Below are positions 11,090-19,664 of a stretch of DNA of 64,000 bases, piece by piece. Source of the DNA: Micromonospora siamensis. GTDB taxonomy: Bacteria > Actinomycetota > Actinomycetes > Mycobacteriales > Micromonosporaceae. The position numbers and the translations under genes are program-made. Positions within the stretch are counted from its first letter, which is position 1. Every line of letters starts with the position of its first letter. The stretch is taken from contig NZ_LT607751.1 of NCBI RefSeq assembly GCF_900090305.1, positions 1 to 64,000 of the forward strand, given 5' to 3'. A model generated the notes under the pieces. The model ran no database searches, was not told where the DNA came from, and saw only the letters and a program-made list of their open reading frames with translations.

Positions 11090-11244
11090 TGCCCGTGAGC
11101 GCATTGGACCAGCACCTCAAGGGGATCTGCCGCCCGCCGGCACGTCCCGGACCGGCGCTGCCCCACGGCAGCCCCGCTCCCGCCCCGGCGGTGCCGTGGC
11201 GCGCGGTGCGACCGACAGCCCACCGCAGCGGGGAGGCACGGTGA
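11090..11244 (+). CDS. Candidate 51-codon leader ORF overlapping the sigma-factor start
   Basis: A GTG at 11090 follows a very strong Shine-Dalgarno (GAGGAGG, 11077-11083) and opens a 51-codon frame starting VPVSALDQHLKGICRPP. The frame ends with TGA at 11242-11244, overlapping the GTG start of the sigma gene as GTGA. The ribosome-binding site here is stronger than the one for the sigma gene itself. The peptide is Pro/Ala/Arg-rich, with no recognised domain. It may be a genuine translated leader coupling sigma-factor translation; alternatively the sigma gene has another start and a frameshift. Protein existence is unproven. Confidence 0.45.
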
Positions 11245-12182
11245 CCACCTTCGGTTACGCCGACAAGCCGGCTGGCCTGACCGGCCCGGCACCCCGGACG
11301 CCGGTGAACGAGCGGTTGACCTCCACCGAGGACAGGTGGGGCCTGGCCGTGCAGGGCGACGGCGCGGCCCGCCGGCCCCGCAGCCGGCCGCACCCGAACG
11401 AGGCGCCGACCCGCCCGGCGGTGCCCGGGGGCAACGCCCGGCCGGCCGGCGGGGTGGCCGTACCGGCCCGGCCGACGATGCCGTCGCAGGGGCGGCGGTC
11501 CGCCGAGGCCCCGGCGCCCGACCCGGCGGCCGCCGAGACGGCGGTGATCCCGGCGGTACGCCCGGAGGCGCCGGCCACCACGGCCACCGGTTACCCGAGC
11601 CGCCCCGACCCGTCCGACCCGGCGACCGAGGTGTGGACGCTCGTCGAGCGGGCCCAGGCCGGCGAGGCCGAGGCGTTCGGCCTGATCTACGACCGGTACG
11701 TCGACACCGTCTTCCGCTTCGTCTACTTCCGGGTCGGCAACCGGCAGCTCGCCGAGGACCTCACCTCCGACACCTTCCTGCGGGCGCTCAAGCGGATCGG
11801 CAGCTTCACCTGGCAGGGCCGCGACCTCGGCGCCTGGCTGGTGACGATCGCCCGGAACCTGGTCGCCGACCACTTCAAGTCCGGCCGCTACCGGCTGGAG
11901 GTGACCACCGGCGACGTGCTCGACGCCGACCGGGAGGACCGGGGGCCGGAGGGCAGCCCGGAGGCGGCGGTGGTCGAGCACATCACCAACGTCGCCCTGC
12001 TCACCGCGGTCACCCAGCTGAACCCGGAGCAGCAGGAGTGCATCGTGCTGCGGTTCCTCCAGGGCTTCTCGGTGGCCGAGACGGCCCGCGCGATGGGCAA
12101 GAACGAGGGCGCCATCAAGGCTCTGCAGTACCGGGCGGTGCGTGCGCTGGCCCGGCTGCTCCCGGACGGCTTCCAGCCCTGA
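11241..12182 (+). CDS. bldN: BldN-like ECF sigma factor
   Basis: The protein has about 313 residues: a low-complexity Pro/Arg/Ala-rich N-terminal extension of about 130 residues, then sigma region 2 (LIYDRYVDTVFRFVYFRVGN, AEDLTSDTFLRALKRI) and region 4 (LNPEQQECIVLRFLQGFS, GAIKALQYRAVRALARLL). A long N-terminal pro-region is a hallmark of BldN, the developmental sigma factor of Streptomyces. BldN also sits a few genes from rex-hemACD there and is followed by its anti-sigma gene rsbN, as here. The start GTG 11241 has GGGAGG four bases upstream. Expected role: control of morphological differentiation genes. Orthology rests on domain layout and synteny. Confidence 0.85.
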   Translation: MTTFGYADKPAGLTGPAPRTPVNERLTSTEDRWGLAVQGDGAARRPRSRPHPNEAPTRPAVPGGNARPAGGVAVPARPTMPSQGRRSAEAPAPDPAAAETAVIPAVRPEAPATTATGYPSRPDPSDPATEVWTLVERAQAGEAEAFGLIYDRYVDTVFRFVYFRVGNRQLAEDLTSDTFLRALKRIGSFTWQGRDLGAWLVTIARNLVADHFKSGRYRLEVTTGDVLDADREDRGPEGSPEAAVVEHITNVALLTAVTQLNPEQQECIVLRFLQGFSVAETARAMGKNEGAIKALQYRAVRALARLLPDGFQP

Positions 12183-12718
12183 CCAGGTCCCGCCGCCCGA
12201 CCCGCCCCGACTCCGGGCTCCGCGGGTCGGGCCCCCGCCGACCCGCCACCCGCCGCCCGCGTACCGGCCGGCCCGGGCCGCGCGGCCCCGGCCACCGCCG
12301 CCCCGGCCCCCGGCCGCCGTCCCGGCCGGCCCCGGGCGCCGGCCGCACGCCGCCCCGGCGGTGACCACCGTCCGGCCGCACCCGCCCGACCGGCATCCGG
12401 GGTACGACCGGCAGCCCGCACGTGCCGGCCGGTCAGGCCCGCCGGGGACCGGGCCGTCCGGACCAGCGTCGGGCATCCGACCGGCCGCCGTGGCCGCCGG
12501 TGACGGCGATCACTCTTCGTGATTTCGGCCCTGAACGCCCCGTAACTTGTGCCCGGCGCGGTCCGTTTCTCCGGGTGCGACCGGTGGTTGCCCGGCGTCC
12601 CCCGGCCCACCCGGTCCGGAAACGCGGTCGAGGCGGCCCAGGCCGTCGGCGTCCCGCCTCGCCGGTCGCTGGTGATCGACACGGCTCCTGCCGTGCCCAG
12701 CGAGAGGAGGTGCCTGCG
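12183..12718. other. Non-coding gap between bldN-like and rsbN-like genes
   Basis: This is 536 bp of very GC-rich sequence. The first 300 bp is a C-rich tract whose long open frames on both strands look like compositional artefacts. The last ~180 bp contains a candidate BldN-type promoter and the strong ribosome-binding site of the anti-sigma gene. I see no other gene. Confidence 0.55.
12541..12569 (+). promoter_or_regulatory. Candidate BldN-type promoter for the anti-sigma gene
   Basis: CGTAAC at 12541-12546 is a perfect match to the BldN -35 consensus (CGTAAC). After a 17-bp spacer comes CGTTTC, a four-of-six match to the BldN -10 (CGTTGA). It lies about 150 bp upstream of the anti-sigma start. 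In Streptomyces venezuelae rsbN is a direct BldN target, so a feedback loop is expected. Identified by eye only. Confidence 0.55.
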
Positions 12719-13603
12719 GTGGACAGCGACCTCTTCTCCCGTCGGCGCGCCGAGCGCTTCGCGCAGCTTCTCGACGAAGCCGACGGAGGCCGGCGACACC
12801 ACGTCCGGTCCCGGGCGGACGACCGGCTCGCCGCGCTCGTCGCGGTCGGCCAGCAGCTCCGGACGAGTCGCCCGGCCGCGCCGGTCGACCCGGAGTTCCG
12901 GACCGGCCTGCGCGCGATGCTCGTGGCGACCGCCGAGCGGGAGGGCATCGGCACCGCGCCGACCGAACGCCCGGCGACGACGACCGGCCGCACCCCGGCC
13001 GCCACCGCGGGGCGTACCTTCCTCCCGGCGGTGACCGCGCGGCGGGCAAGGGCCCGGGGCGCCATCCTGGTCGGCGTCGCGGCCGGCGCGATCGCCGTCT
13101 CCGGCATCTCCGCCGCCAGCGAGAACGCGGTGCCCGGTGACGCCCTGTACGGGATGAAGCGCTCCACCGAACGCGCCCAGCTCGCCCTGGCCAGCTCCGA
13201 CATCAGCCGCGGGCAGCTCTTCCTGGACTTCGCCCGGACCCGCCTCGACGAGGCCGGCACCCTTGGTGGCGACCGGGCCGGGTTCACCGCCGTCCTGGAC
13301 GACATGGACGCCGACACCCGCCAGGGCGTACGCCTGCTCACCACGACCGCCGCGCGGCGGGCCGAGCCGGCCGGCCTGGACGCCGTCAACGCCTTCCTCA
13401 CCGGGCAGCGACGGGAGGTCGCCGCCCTGCTCGGCACGGTGACCCGGGCCGAACGGGACCGGACCCGCCGCTCGCTGGCGCTGTTGGACGCGATCCGTAA
13501 GCGGTCCGACGGCCTGCGCGCGGCGATCGCCTGCGACCTCGCCACACCCTCCACGACCGACGCCCTCGGCCCGGTGCCGGGCAGCTGCCCCGGGGACCGC
13601 TGA
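12719..13603 (+). CDS. rsbN: RsbN-like membrane anti-sigma factor
   Basis: The 294-residue protein has a basic cytoplasmic N-terminus (VDSDLFSRRRAERFAQLLDEAD), one transmembrane segment at about residues 106-126 (GAILVGVAAGAIAVSGISAA) and an extracytoplasmic part with PGDALYGMKRSTERAQLAL, typical of DUF5667-type proteins paired with BldN-like sigma factors. The GTG start follows GAGAGGAGG with ideal spacing. It is immediately downstream of the sigma gene on the same strand. Predicted role: sequester the sigma factor at the membrane until development. No CXXC zinc motif is seen. Confidence 0.83.
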   Translation: MDSDLFSRRRAERFAQLLDEADGGRRHHVRSRADDRLAALVAVGQQLRTSRPAAPVDPEFRTGLRAMLVATAEREGIGTAPTERPATTTGRTPAATAGRTFLPAVTARRARARGAILVGVAAGAIAVSGISAASENAVPGDALYGMKRSTERAQLALASSDISRGQLFLDFARTRLDEAGTLGGDRAGFTAVLDDMDADTRQGVRLLTTTAARRAEPAGLDAVNAFLTGQRREVAALLGTVTRAERDRTRRSLALLDAIRKRSDGLRAAIACDLATPSTTDALGPVPGSCPGDR

Positions 13604-13734
13604 GGCCGGTGACGGCCGGCGCGACAGAGTAGCCAGGCACGCCACACTTGCCCGTTGGACCCGTCCGACGCCCCCTTCGTCCGGCTACGCTCGGCGGGAG
13701 GAAGGCGTCACGGTCGACGAGCGGAGGAGGTCGC

Positions 13735-14610
13735 GTGGCCCGCACCAGGAAGGTCACGGTCGCCACCGACCGTCAGGGCCACACCACCGGCTGGGCGGAG
13801 ACCGAGCAGGCGCCACCGGCGCCGGTCGTGACCGACCCGACGGCGGCGGCCTTCTTCGACGTCGACAACACGATGATGCAGGGCGCCTCCATCTACTGGT
13901 TCGCCCGCGGGCTGGCCGCCCGCAAGTACTTCACCACCGGTGACCTGGCCCGGTTCGCCTGGCAGCAGGCGCGGTTCCGGCTGCTGGCCACCGAGCACGC
14001 CGGCGACATGTCGCAGGCCAGGGAGGCCGCGCTGGCCTTCGTCGAGGGCTGGCGGGTGGACGAGGTGGAGCGGCTCGCCGAGGAGATCTTCGACGAGCTG
14101 ATGGCACCACGGATCTGGGCCGGCACCCGCCGGCTGGCGCAGCGCCACCTGGACGCCGGTGAACGGGTCTGGCTGGTCAGCGCCGCGCCGGTGGAGATCG
14201 GCCGGGTGATCGCCGACCGGCTCGGGCTGACCGGTGCGATCGGCACGGTGGCCGAGGTGGTCGACGGGGCGTACACCGGCCGGCTGGTCGGCGAGCTGAT
14301 GCACGGGCCGGCCAAGGCGGACGCGGTCACCCAGCTGGCGGCGGTCGAGGGCCTGGACCTGAGCCGGTGCGTGGCCTACAGCGACTCGGCCAACGACCTG
14401 CCGATGCTCTCCACGGTCGGTCGGGCGGTGGCGATCAATCCGGACGGCGCGCTGCTGCGCCAGGCCCGGGAACGGGGCTGGGAGGTCCGCGACTTCCGGA
14501 CCGGAAGGCGGGCGTTCAAGATCGCCGTACCGTCGACCGCCGCGGCCGGGCTGCTGGCCGGAGCGGTCACCGCCGGCCTGGCGATGCAGCGCCGCCGCCG
14601 CACCACCTGA
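13735..14610 (+). CDS. HAD-IB family phosphatase (SerB1-like)
   Basis: The 291-residue protein carries motif [12 protein letters not shown] (Asp42, Asp44) and motif [14 protein letters not shown]. Motif III and IV are [16 protein letters not shown] hydrophobic C-terminus ([16 protein letters not shown], then an Arg tail) could anchor it to the membrane. The GTG start at 13735 is preceded by GGAGGAGG. The position next to the acyltransferase, epimerase, 33-residue peptide and HTH genes matches serB1 (Rv0505c) in mycobacteria. Substrates proposed for this family are phosphoserine-like or lipid phosphates; neither can be fixed here. Confidence 0.88.
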   Translation: MARTRKVTVATDRQGHTTGWAETEQAPPAPVVTDPTAAAFFDVDNTMMQGASIYWFARGLAARKYFTTGDLARFAWQQARFRLLATEHAGDMSQAREAALAFVEGWRVDEVERLAEEIFDELMAPRIWAGTRRLAQRHLDAGERVWLVSAAPVEIGRVIADRLGLTGAIGTVAEVVDGAYTGRLVGELMHGPAKADAVTQLAAVEGLDLSRCVAYSDSANDLPMLSTVGRAVAINPDGALLRQARERGWEVRDFRTGRRAFKIAVPSTAAAGLLAGAVTAGLAMQRRRRTT

Positions 14611-14623
14611 CCGCCCGGGCGGG

Positions 14624-15808
14624 TCAGGGGCCGAACGGGTCGGGGCGGCGTTCGAGCAGCTCGTGCAGGGTGTGCTGGATGGTCTCCCGGACCTGGTCGG
14701 CCAGGTTGAACACGACCAGCGGGTCGTCGGCCGAGTCGGTGAGGTGGGCCGTCGGGATCGGCGGGCAGAACTGGATCAGCCACTTGCTCGGCAGCGGCAC
14801 CATGCCCAGCGGCCCGAGCCAGGGGAAGGTCGGCGTGACCGGGAAATACGGGAGCTTGAGCAGCCGGGCGAGCGGCTTGATGTCGGCGAGCATCGGATAG
14901 ATCTCCTCGCCGCCGACGATGGCGACCGGGACGATCGGGGTGCCGGTACGCAGCGCCGCCGAGACGAAGCCGCCCCGGCCGAACCGCTGGAGTTTGTACC
15001 GGTCCGAGTAGAGCTTGCCGACGCCCTTGAAGCCCTCGGGGAAGACGCCGACCAGCTCACCGGAGCTGAGCAGGCGTTCGGCGTCCGGGTTGCAGGCCAC
15101 CGTCCCGCCGGTCTTGCGGGCGATCTCGGAGACCACCGGCATCCGGAAGACCAGGTCCGCGCCGAGCAGCCGCAGGTAGCGGCGGGCCGGGTGCTGGTCG
15201 TGCAGGGCGGTGGAGAGGACTAGCGCGTCCAGCGCCACCGTGCCGGAGTGGTTGCCCACCACCAGGCCGGCGCCGTCGGCGGGCACGTGTTCCAGCCCGG
15301 CCACCTCGGTGCGGAACCAGTCCCGGTAGAGCAGCCGCAGCAGCGGGTGGAAGACCGCCCCGGTCAGCTCCGGGTCGAAGCCGAACTCGTCGACCTCGTA
15401 GTCGCCGGAGAGCCGCCGCCGCAGGAACGCCAGTCCGGAGGCGACCCGCCGGTCCCAGACGTCACCGGGCCGGTCGGCCACCGCCGGCCCGCCCGGGGCC
15501 CCGGCCCGACCGCCGTTCACCGCCGGGCCGCCGTTCGCCGCCGGCTCGTCGGCCGGCACCGGCACGTCGGTCGCCTCGCGCTCCGGCCCGTCGGCCAGCA
15601 CCGGCGCGTCGGCGACGCCCTCGGCCGGCAACACCGGCTCGTCGGTGGCCGAGGTGTCCGGCTCGTCGGCCGGCACCGGATCCGGGGCGACGGCCGGTTG
15701 GGCGGACCGTCGGTGCCCGTTTCGCCGGGCCGGCTCCGCGCCCGGCCCGGCCACGTCCAGGGGTACGTCGTACCGGCCGGCGTCCCGCCGCTCGTTCGAG
15801 TCGCTCAC
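14624..15808 (-). CDS. Lysophospholipid acyltransferase (1-acylglycerol-3-phosphate acyltransferase-like)
   Basis: The 394-residue protein has an acidic, Pro/Ala/Asp-rich N-terminal extension of about 110 residues with repeated (V)PADEP-like units. The acyltransferase domain follows: VVGNHSGTVALDALVL is the catalytic histidine/aspartate block, and FPEGFKGVGK is the glycerol-phosphate-binding block. The GTG start overlaps the epimerase stop codon (GTGA at 15805-15808), so it is co-translated with the upstream epimerase gene. The pair corresponds to Rv0501/Rv0502 (galE2/acyltransferase). Likely role: membrane phospholipid assembly. Confidence 0.88.
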   Translation of the reverse strand: MSDSNERRDAGRYDVPLDVAGPGAEPARRNGHRRSAQPAVAPDPVPADEPDTSATDEPVLPAEGVADAPVLADGPEREATDVPVPADEPAANGGPAVNGGRAGAPGGPAVADRPGDVWDRRVASGLAFLRRRLSGDYEVDEFGFDPELTGAVFHPLLRLLYRDWFRTEVAGLEHVPADGAGLVVGNHSGTVALDALVLSTALHDQHPARRYLRLLGADLVFRMPVVSEIARKTGGTVACNPDAERLLSSGELVGVFPEGFKGVGKLYSDRYKLQRFGRGGFVSAALRTGTPIVPVAIVGGEEIYPMLADIKPLARLLKLPYFPVTPTFPWLGPLGMVPLPSKWLIQFCPPIPTAHLTDSADDPLVVFNLADQVRETIQHTLHELLERRPDPFGP

Positions 15809-16878
15809 TGCCGTTCCTCCACGGCCGAGCGCACCTGTCGGATGCCCTCCAGCACCAACTGCTCGGCGGCGGCCAGCTGGCCCCGGGTCACCAGCGATCC
15901 ACCGTGGTGGGCGCGGATGAAGTCGTCGAACGCGGCGGCGGTCGAGCGGGGCGTGAAGCCGTACTCGCGCTCCAGCCGGCCGGTGTCGACGACCCGGCCG
16001 TGCACGAAGAGGTCGACCTGGTCCAGGCCGTAGCGGCCGAAGCCCAGGTTGCGGGCCAGCGCGGCGGCCCCGGAGAGCCCCGGTTCGAGCACCGGCACGG
16101 CGACCCGGCCGGCCCGGCGGATCGCCTGGGACAGCGAGAGCACCCCGGGACCGGCCACGTTGTACGTCCCCGGGTGGTCCTCGACGATCGACCGGTGCAG
16201 CACCTCCAGGGCGTCGTCGAAGTGCACGAACTGCAACCGGGGGTCGCGGCCGAAGACGGTGGGCACCAGTGGCTGGGAGAAGTAGCGGGTCAGGGTGGTG
16301 TCGGCGGTGGAGCCGATGAACGGGGCGAACCGCAGCACGGTGGCGGTGACGTCGGGTCGGCGGCGGCGGAAGCCGCGGACGTACCCCTCGATGTCGAGGA
16401 TGTCGCGGCCGAAACCGCCGCGCGGCACCTCGCGCGGCTCGGTCTCCTCGGTGAACACGGCCGGGTCGCGGAACGACGCGCCGTACGCCGCGGTGGAGGA
16501 GCGGACGACGAGCTTGCGCAGCCGGGGCGCCCGCTGGCAGGCGGCGAGGAGCTGCATGGTGCCGATGACGTTCTGGTCCTTCATCGCCGACCGGCCGCCG
16601 TGCTGCGGGTCGGGGGCGCTGACCAGCGCCAGGTGCACCACGGCGTCGACCTCGAGGTCGGCGAGGAGGCCGCCGAGCGAGTCCAGGTCGAGGCGGACGC
16701 GTTCCACCCGGTCGAGCAGGTCGGTGACCTCGGGCCCCGGGGTGGTCGGGTCGACGCCGATCACCCGCTCGATCCGGGGATCCGTGGCGAGCCGGGCCGC
16801 CACGTGGGCGCCCAGGTAGCGGCCGACGCCGGTGACGACGACGACCCCCGGAGCACCGGGGGTGCCACCGGGGGTCAT
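15805..16878 (-). CDS. NAD-dependent epimerase/dehydratase (extended SDR, GalE2-like)
   Basis: The 357-residue protein opens with the Rossmann glycine motif VVVTGVGRYLGAHVAARL. It continues with VDAVVHLALVSAP, the SSTAAYGASF segment that carries the SDR serine/tyrosine, and YNVAGPGVLSLSQAIRRAG typical of sugar-nucleotide epimerases. The ATG at 16878 has GGGAGCG upstream. It is the first gene of a two-gene operon with the acyltransferase. The sugar or lipid substrate is unknown. Confidence 0.9.
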   Translation of the reverse strand: MTPGGTPGAPGVVVVTGVGRYLGAHVAARLATDPRIERVIGVDPTTPGPEVTDLLDRVERVRLDLDSLGGLLADLEVDAVVHLALVSAPDPQHGGRSAMKDQNVIGTMQLLAACQRAPRLRKLVVRSSTAAYGASFRDPAVFTEETEPREVPRGGFGRDILDIEGYVRGFRRRRPDVTATVLRFAPFIGSTADTTLTRYFSQPLVPTVFGRDPRLQFVHFDDALEVLHRSIVEDHPGTYNVAGPGVLSLSQAIRRAGRVAVPVLEPGLSGAAALARNLGFGRYGLDQVDLFVHGRVVDTGRLEREYGFTPRSTAAAFDDFIRAHHGGSLVTRGQLAAAEQLVLEGIRQVRSAVEERQ

Positions 16879-16966
16879 GTCGCGCTCCCACCTCGGCAGG
16901 CGGGATCGAGCCGGATCGAACACGGCCTGATCACCTGAGCCTCCGAGGGTCGACAGTTGGCAGGTG

Positions 16967-16995
16967 CCGGGGTGCCGGGCCAGGCCCGGCCCCGG
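16967..16995 (-). terminator. Hairpin terminator after the 33-residue peptide gene
   Basis: A near-perfect GC inverted repeat (CCGGGGTGCCGGGCC, one-base loop, GGCCCGGCCCCGG) abuts the stop codon of the small ribosomal-type gene. There is no T-run, as is common in actinobacteria. Confidence 0.6.
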
Positions 16996-17097
16996 TCACT
17001 TGCCGAGACGGCGACGCTGGACGCGGGTCTTGCGCAGCAGCTTGCGGTGCTTCTTCTTAGCCATGCGCTTGCGGCGCTTCTTGACCACCGAGCCCAT
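16996..17097 (-). CDS. 33-residue very basic peptide (AURKAIP1/bTHX-type small ribosomal protein)
   Basis: Translation of the minus strand gives a 33-residue peptide starting [19 protein letters not shown] and ending RRRLGK, almost half Lys/Arg. It matches the conserved actinobacterial peptide annotated as AURKAIP1/COX24-domain or bS22/bTHX-type ribosomal protein (Rv0500B in M. tuberculosis). It is too short for usual ORF cut-offs. Its place between the HTH gene and the GalE2-like gene is the conserved one. An AAAGG motif lies upstream of the ATG. Confidence 0.93.
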   Translation of the reverse strand: MGSVVKKRRKRMAKKKHRKLLRKTRVQRRRLGK

Positions 17098-17318
17098 ACG
17101 AAAGCCTTTCGATGCAACGTTCGGGGCGGACCGTGACGACACCACCGGGGGTGGCGCGCGCGGGCGCTTCGGACAACGGACCGGACCGGCCTGTGGGCGT
17201 CGGGGCGCACCACTGCACGGTCACGGTCGGGTCCAGGGTAGCCGGAGTGCGTCAGCAGGACCAACGCGGCCCCGTCGATGCCCGTTACGTCGCACTCGAC
17301 GGTGGGTGCGGCGGGGCC

Positions 17319-17528
17319 TCAGGCGGTTTCCTGGAAGGCGCCGCGCAGGTATTCGTGCACCGCGTGCTCGGGCACCCGGAACGACCGCCCGACCCGTACG
17401 GCGGTGAGTTCACCGCTGTGCACCAGGCGGTAGACCGTCATCTTGGACACCCGCATCACCGCCGCCACCTCGGCGACGGTGAGGAACCTGACATCCGACA
17501 GCCGACCGTCGGACTGCGACCCGGCCAT
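17319..17528 (-). CDS. Excisionase-type MerR-like HTH DNA-binding protein (BldC-related)
   Basis: The 69-residue protein consists of little more than one helix-turn-helix with a wing: FLTVAEVAAVMRVSKMTVYR followed by LVHSGELTAVRVGRSFRVPEHAV. This is the excisionase-like family that includes Streptomyces BldC and its relatives and mycobacterial Rv0500A, which has the same neighbours. Likely a small transcriptional regulator of conserved actinobacterial genes rather than a phage excisionase. No integrase is nearby. Confidence 0.9.
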   Translation of the reverse strand: MAGSQSDGRLSDVRFLTVAEVAAVMRVSKMTVYRLVHSGELTAVRVGRSFRVPEHAVHEYLRGAFQETA

Positions 17529-17741
17529 GGCTCACCGACCCATCCCATGCCCGGCGCGTGCCACCGGGGGCGGATCTCCCGCTCCGACGGGCAACGCGCG
17601 TGTTACCAGTACGGTAGCGGGACGGCTGTGACCGGCGCGATCCCTTCGCGCGATTGATCATGCGAAGCGGCCGGTTCACCCGACCGTGAGCTGCGGGTTT
17701 CGCCCCGTTCGGGTCCGGTGTCCCGTTGCCGGGACCGAGAA

Positions 17742-18926
17742 TCACTCGGCCCGCAGCGCCACCACCGGGTCGAGCCGCCCGGCCCGCTGCGCGGGGACCA
17801 CCCCGAAGACGATGCCGACCGCCGCCGAGACGCCGAAGGCCAGCGCCAGCGACCACCAGGTGATCGCGGCGGGCACCGGGGAGAGCGCGTCGGCGGCCAG
17901 CGCCGCCCCCACTCCGAGGGCCATCCCGGTCAGCCCGCCGATCGAGGTGAGCAGCACCGCCTCCAGCAGGAACTGCAGGCCGATGTCGCGGGGCCGCGCC
18001 CCGACCGCCTTGCGCAGGCCGATCTCCCGGGTCCGCTCGCGGACCGAGACCAGCATGATGTTGGAGACCCCCACCCCGCCGACCAGCAACGAGATGCCGG
18101 CGATGGCGGCGAGCACCCCGGTGAGTACGCCGAGGATGTCCCCGAGCACGCCGAGGATCTGCTGCTGGGTGACCGCGCTGAACTCGGTGTCCGGGTGGCG
18201 CCGGGTCAGCTCGGCGACGATCCGGGCGCCCAGGTCGTCGATCCGCTCCCGGTCCGGCGCCTTGACCGCGATCCCGTCGATCCGCTGCGTGCCGTAGAGC
18301 CGGTGCGCCGCGGTCACCGGAATGTGCACCTCGTCGTCCCGGTCCACGCCGAGGCTCTGCCCGAGCGGGGCGAAGACGCCGATCACCCGGAATCGCACCC
18401 CGGCGATGCTGACCTGCTGGCCGATCGGGTCCCGGTCGGGGAAGAGCGCGCCGGCCACCGCCGCCCCGAGGACCGCCACCCGCCGGCTGGTGTCCACGTC
18501 GGAGGCGGTCAGGTAGCTGCCCCGGCCGAGCCGTCGGGTGAAGACCGCCGGGGTGGTCTCCAGCACGCCCTGCACGGTGGTGAAGTCCGAGCGCCGGCCG
18601 GCGCGTACCGTCTCGCCGGAGGCCACGGTCACCGCCACCCGCGACGGGTCGCCGACCACCCGCGACACCGCGTCCACGTCGGCCAGGTCGAGCCGGGACA
18701 CCGCCGGGGCGGAACCGATGTCGATCCGGCCGGGGACCACCACCAGCAGGTTCGAGCCGAGCCCCTCGACCTGCCGTTCGACCTCGCGCTTCGCGCCCGT
18801 GCCGATGGCCACCAGGACCACCACCGAGGCCACCCCGATGATCACCCCGAGCATGGTGAGGGCGCTGCGCATCCGGTTGGCGCGCAGCGCCTCCAGCGCC
18901 ACCCGCCACGCCTCGGCGAACCTCAC
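17742..18926 (-). CDS. MacB-type ABC transporter permease
   Basis: The 394-residue protein has a first transmembrane helix after MRSALTMLGVIIGVASVVVL, a large extracytoplasmic MacB_PCD-type domain (about residues 45-240), and three C-terminal helices (LGVLTGVLAAIAGISLLVGG, then GLTGMALGVGAALA, then ITWWSLALAFGVSAAVGIVF): the FtsX/MacB fold. It overlaps the ATPase gene by 4 bp (ATGA) and, with the adaptor gene, forms a three-gene tripartite-like exporter operon. The substrate is unknown. Confidence 0.93.
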   Translation of the reverse strand: MRFAEAWRVALEALRANRMRSALTMLGVIIGVASVVVLVAIGTGAKREVERQVEGLGSNLLVVVPGRIDIGSAPAVSRLDLADVDAVSRVVGDPSRVAVTVASGETVRAGRRSDFTTVQGVLETTPAVFTRRLGRGSYLTASDVDTSRRVAVLGAAVAGALFPDRDPIGQQVSIAGVRFRVIGVFAPLGQSLGVDRDDEVHIPVTAAHRLYGTQRIDGIAVKAPDRERIDDLGARIVAELTRRHPDTEFSAVTQQQILGVLGDILGVLTGVLAAIAGISLLVGGVGVSNIMLVSVRERTREIGLRKAVGARPRDIGLQFLLEAVLLTSIGGLTGMALGVGAALAADALSPVPAAITWWSLALAFGVSAAVGIVFGVVPAQRAGRLDPVVALRAE

Positions 18927-19660
18927 CGGGCCGGCTCCGACCGCTCTACGCCGTCGCCGGCCGGCGGCTGGTCGGCCGCGCTGTCGGCGACCACCACACC
19001 GTCGCGCATGGTGATCCGGCGGCGGGCCCGGGCGGCCACCTCGTTGTCGTGGGTGACCATCACCAGCGCCACCCCGGACTCGGTGTTCAGCTCCTCCAGC
19101 AGCGCCAGCACCGCCTGGCCGTTGGTGGTGTCCAGGTTGCCGGTCGGCTCGTCGGCGAGCAGCACCGTCGGGTCGGTGACCAGCGCCCGGGCGATCGCCA
19201 CCCGCTGCTGCTCGCCACCGGAGAGCTGGTTGGGCCGGTGGTGCAGCCGGTGCCCGAGCCCGACCCGGCCCAGCATCGCCGCCGCCCGCTCCCGGCGCTG
19301 CCGCGCGCCGATCCCCCGGTAGACCAGGGGCAACGCCACGTTGTCCACCGCCGAGGTGCGGGGCAGCAGGTGGAACGCCTGGAAGACGAAGCCGATCGTC
19401 TCGTTGCGCAGGGTCGCCAGTTCGGGCGGGGTGAGCGAGCCGACCTCCCGGCCGCCGAGCACCAGCCGCCCACCGGTCGGCCGGTCCAGCCCACCGAGCA
19501 GGTGCATCAGCGTGGACTTGCCGGAGCCGGACGGCCCGATCACCGCGACGTAGTCCCCGGCCGCCACGGTCAGCGTCACCCCGCGCAGCGCCGGCACGGA
19601 CACCCCGTCGAGCTGGTACGTCCGGGACACGTCGACCGCCTCAATCGCCGGCGTCGCCAT
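18923..19660 (-). CDS. ABC transporter ATP-binding protein (MacB/LolD-type)
   Basis: The 245-residue nucleotide-binding protein shows Walker A GPSGSGKST, the Q-loop in FVFQAFHLLP, signature LSGGEQQRVAIARAL, Walker B VLLADEPTGNLD and H-loop MVTHD. It is typical of MacB-like mechanotransmission exporters. It follows the adaptor gene by 4 bp and overlaps the permease gene, so all three are one transcriptional unit. Confidence 0.95.
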   Translation of the reverse strand: MATPAIEAVDVSRTYQLDGVSVPALRGVTLTVAAGDYVAVIGPSGSGKSTLMHLLGGLDRPTGGRLVLGGREVGSLTPPELATLRNETIGFVFQAFHLLPRTSAVDNVALPLVYRGIGARQRRERAAAMLGRVGLGHRLHHRPNQLSGGEQQRVAIARALVTDPTVLLADEPTGNLDTTNGQAVLALLEELNTESGVALVMVTHDNEVAARARRRITMRDGVVVADSAADQPPAGDGVERSEPAR

Positions 19661-19664
19661 CGGG

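Noticed and set aside
12183..12500. Pro/Arg-rich open frames between the bldN-like and rsbN-like genes
   Set aside because: They have no ribosome-binding site and look like a C-rich compositional tract open on both strands.
17319..17528. Excisionase-type HTH as a sign of a prophage or integrative element
   Set aside because: No integrase, attachment-site repeat or tRNA is nearby, and this gene is part of the conserved actinobacterial backbone with the 33-residue peptide gene.
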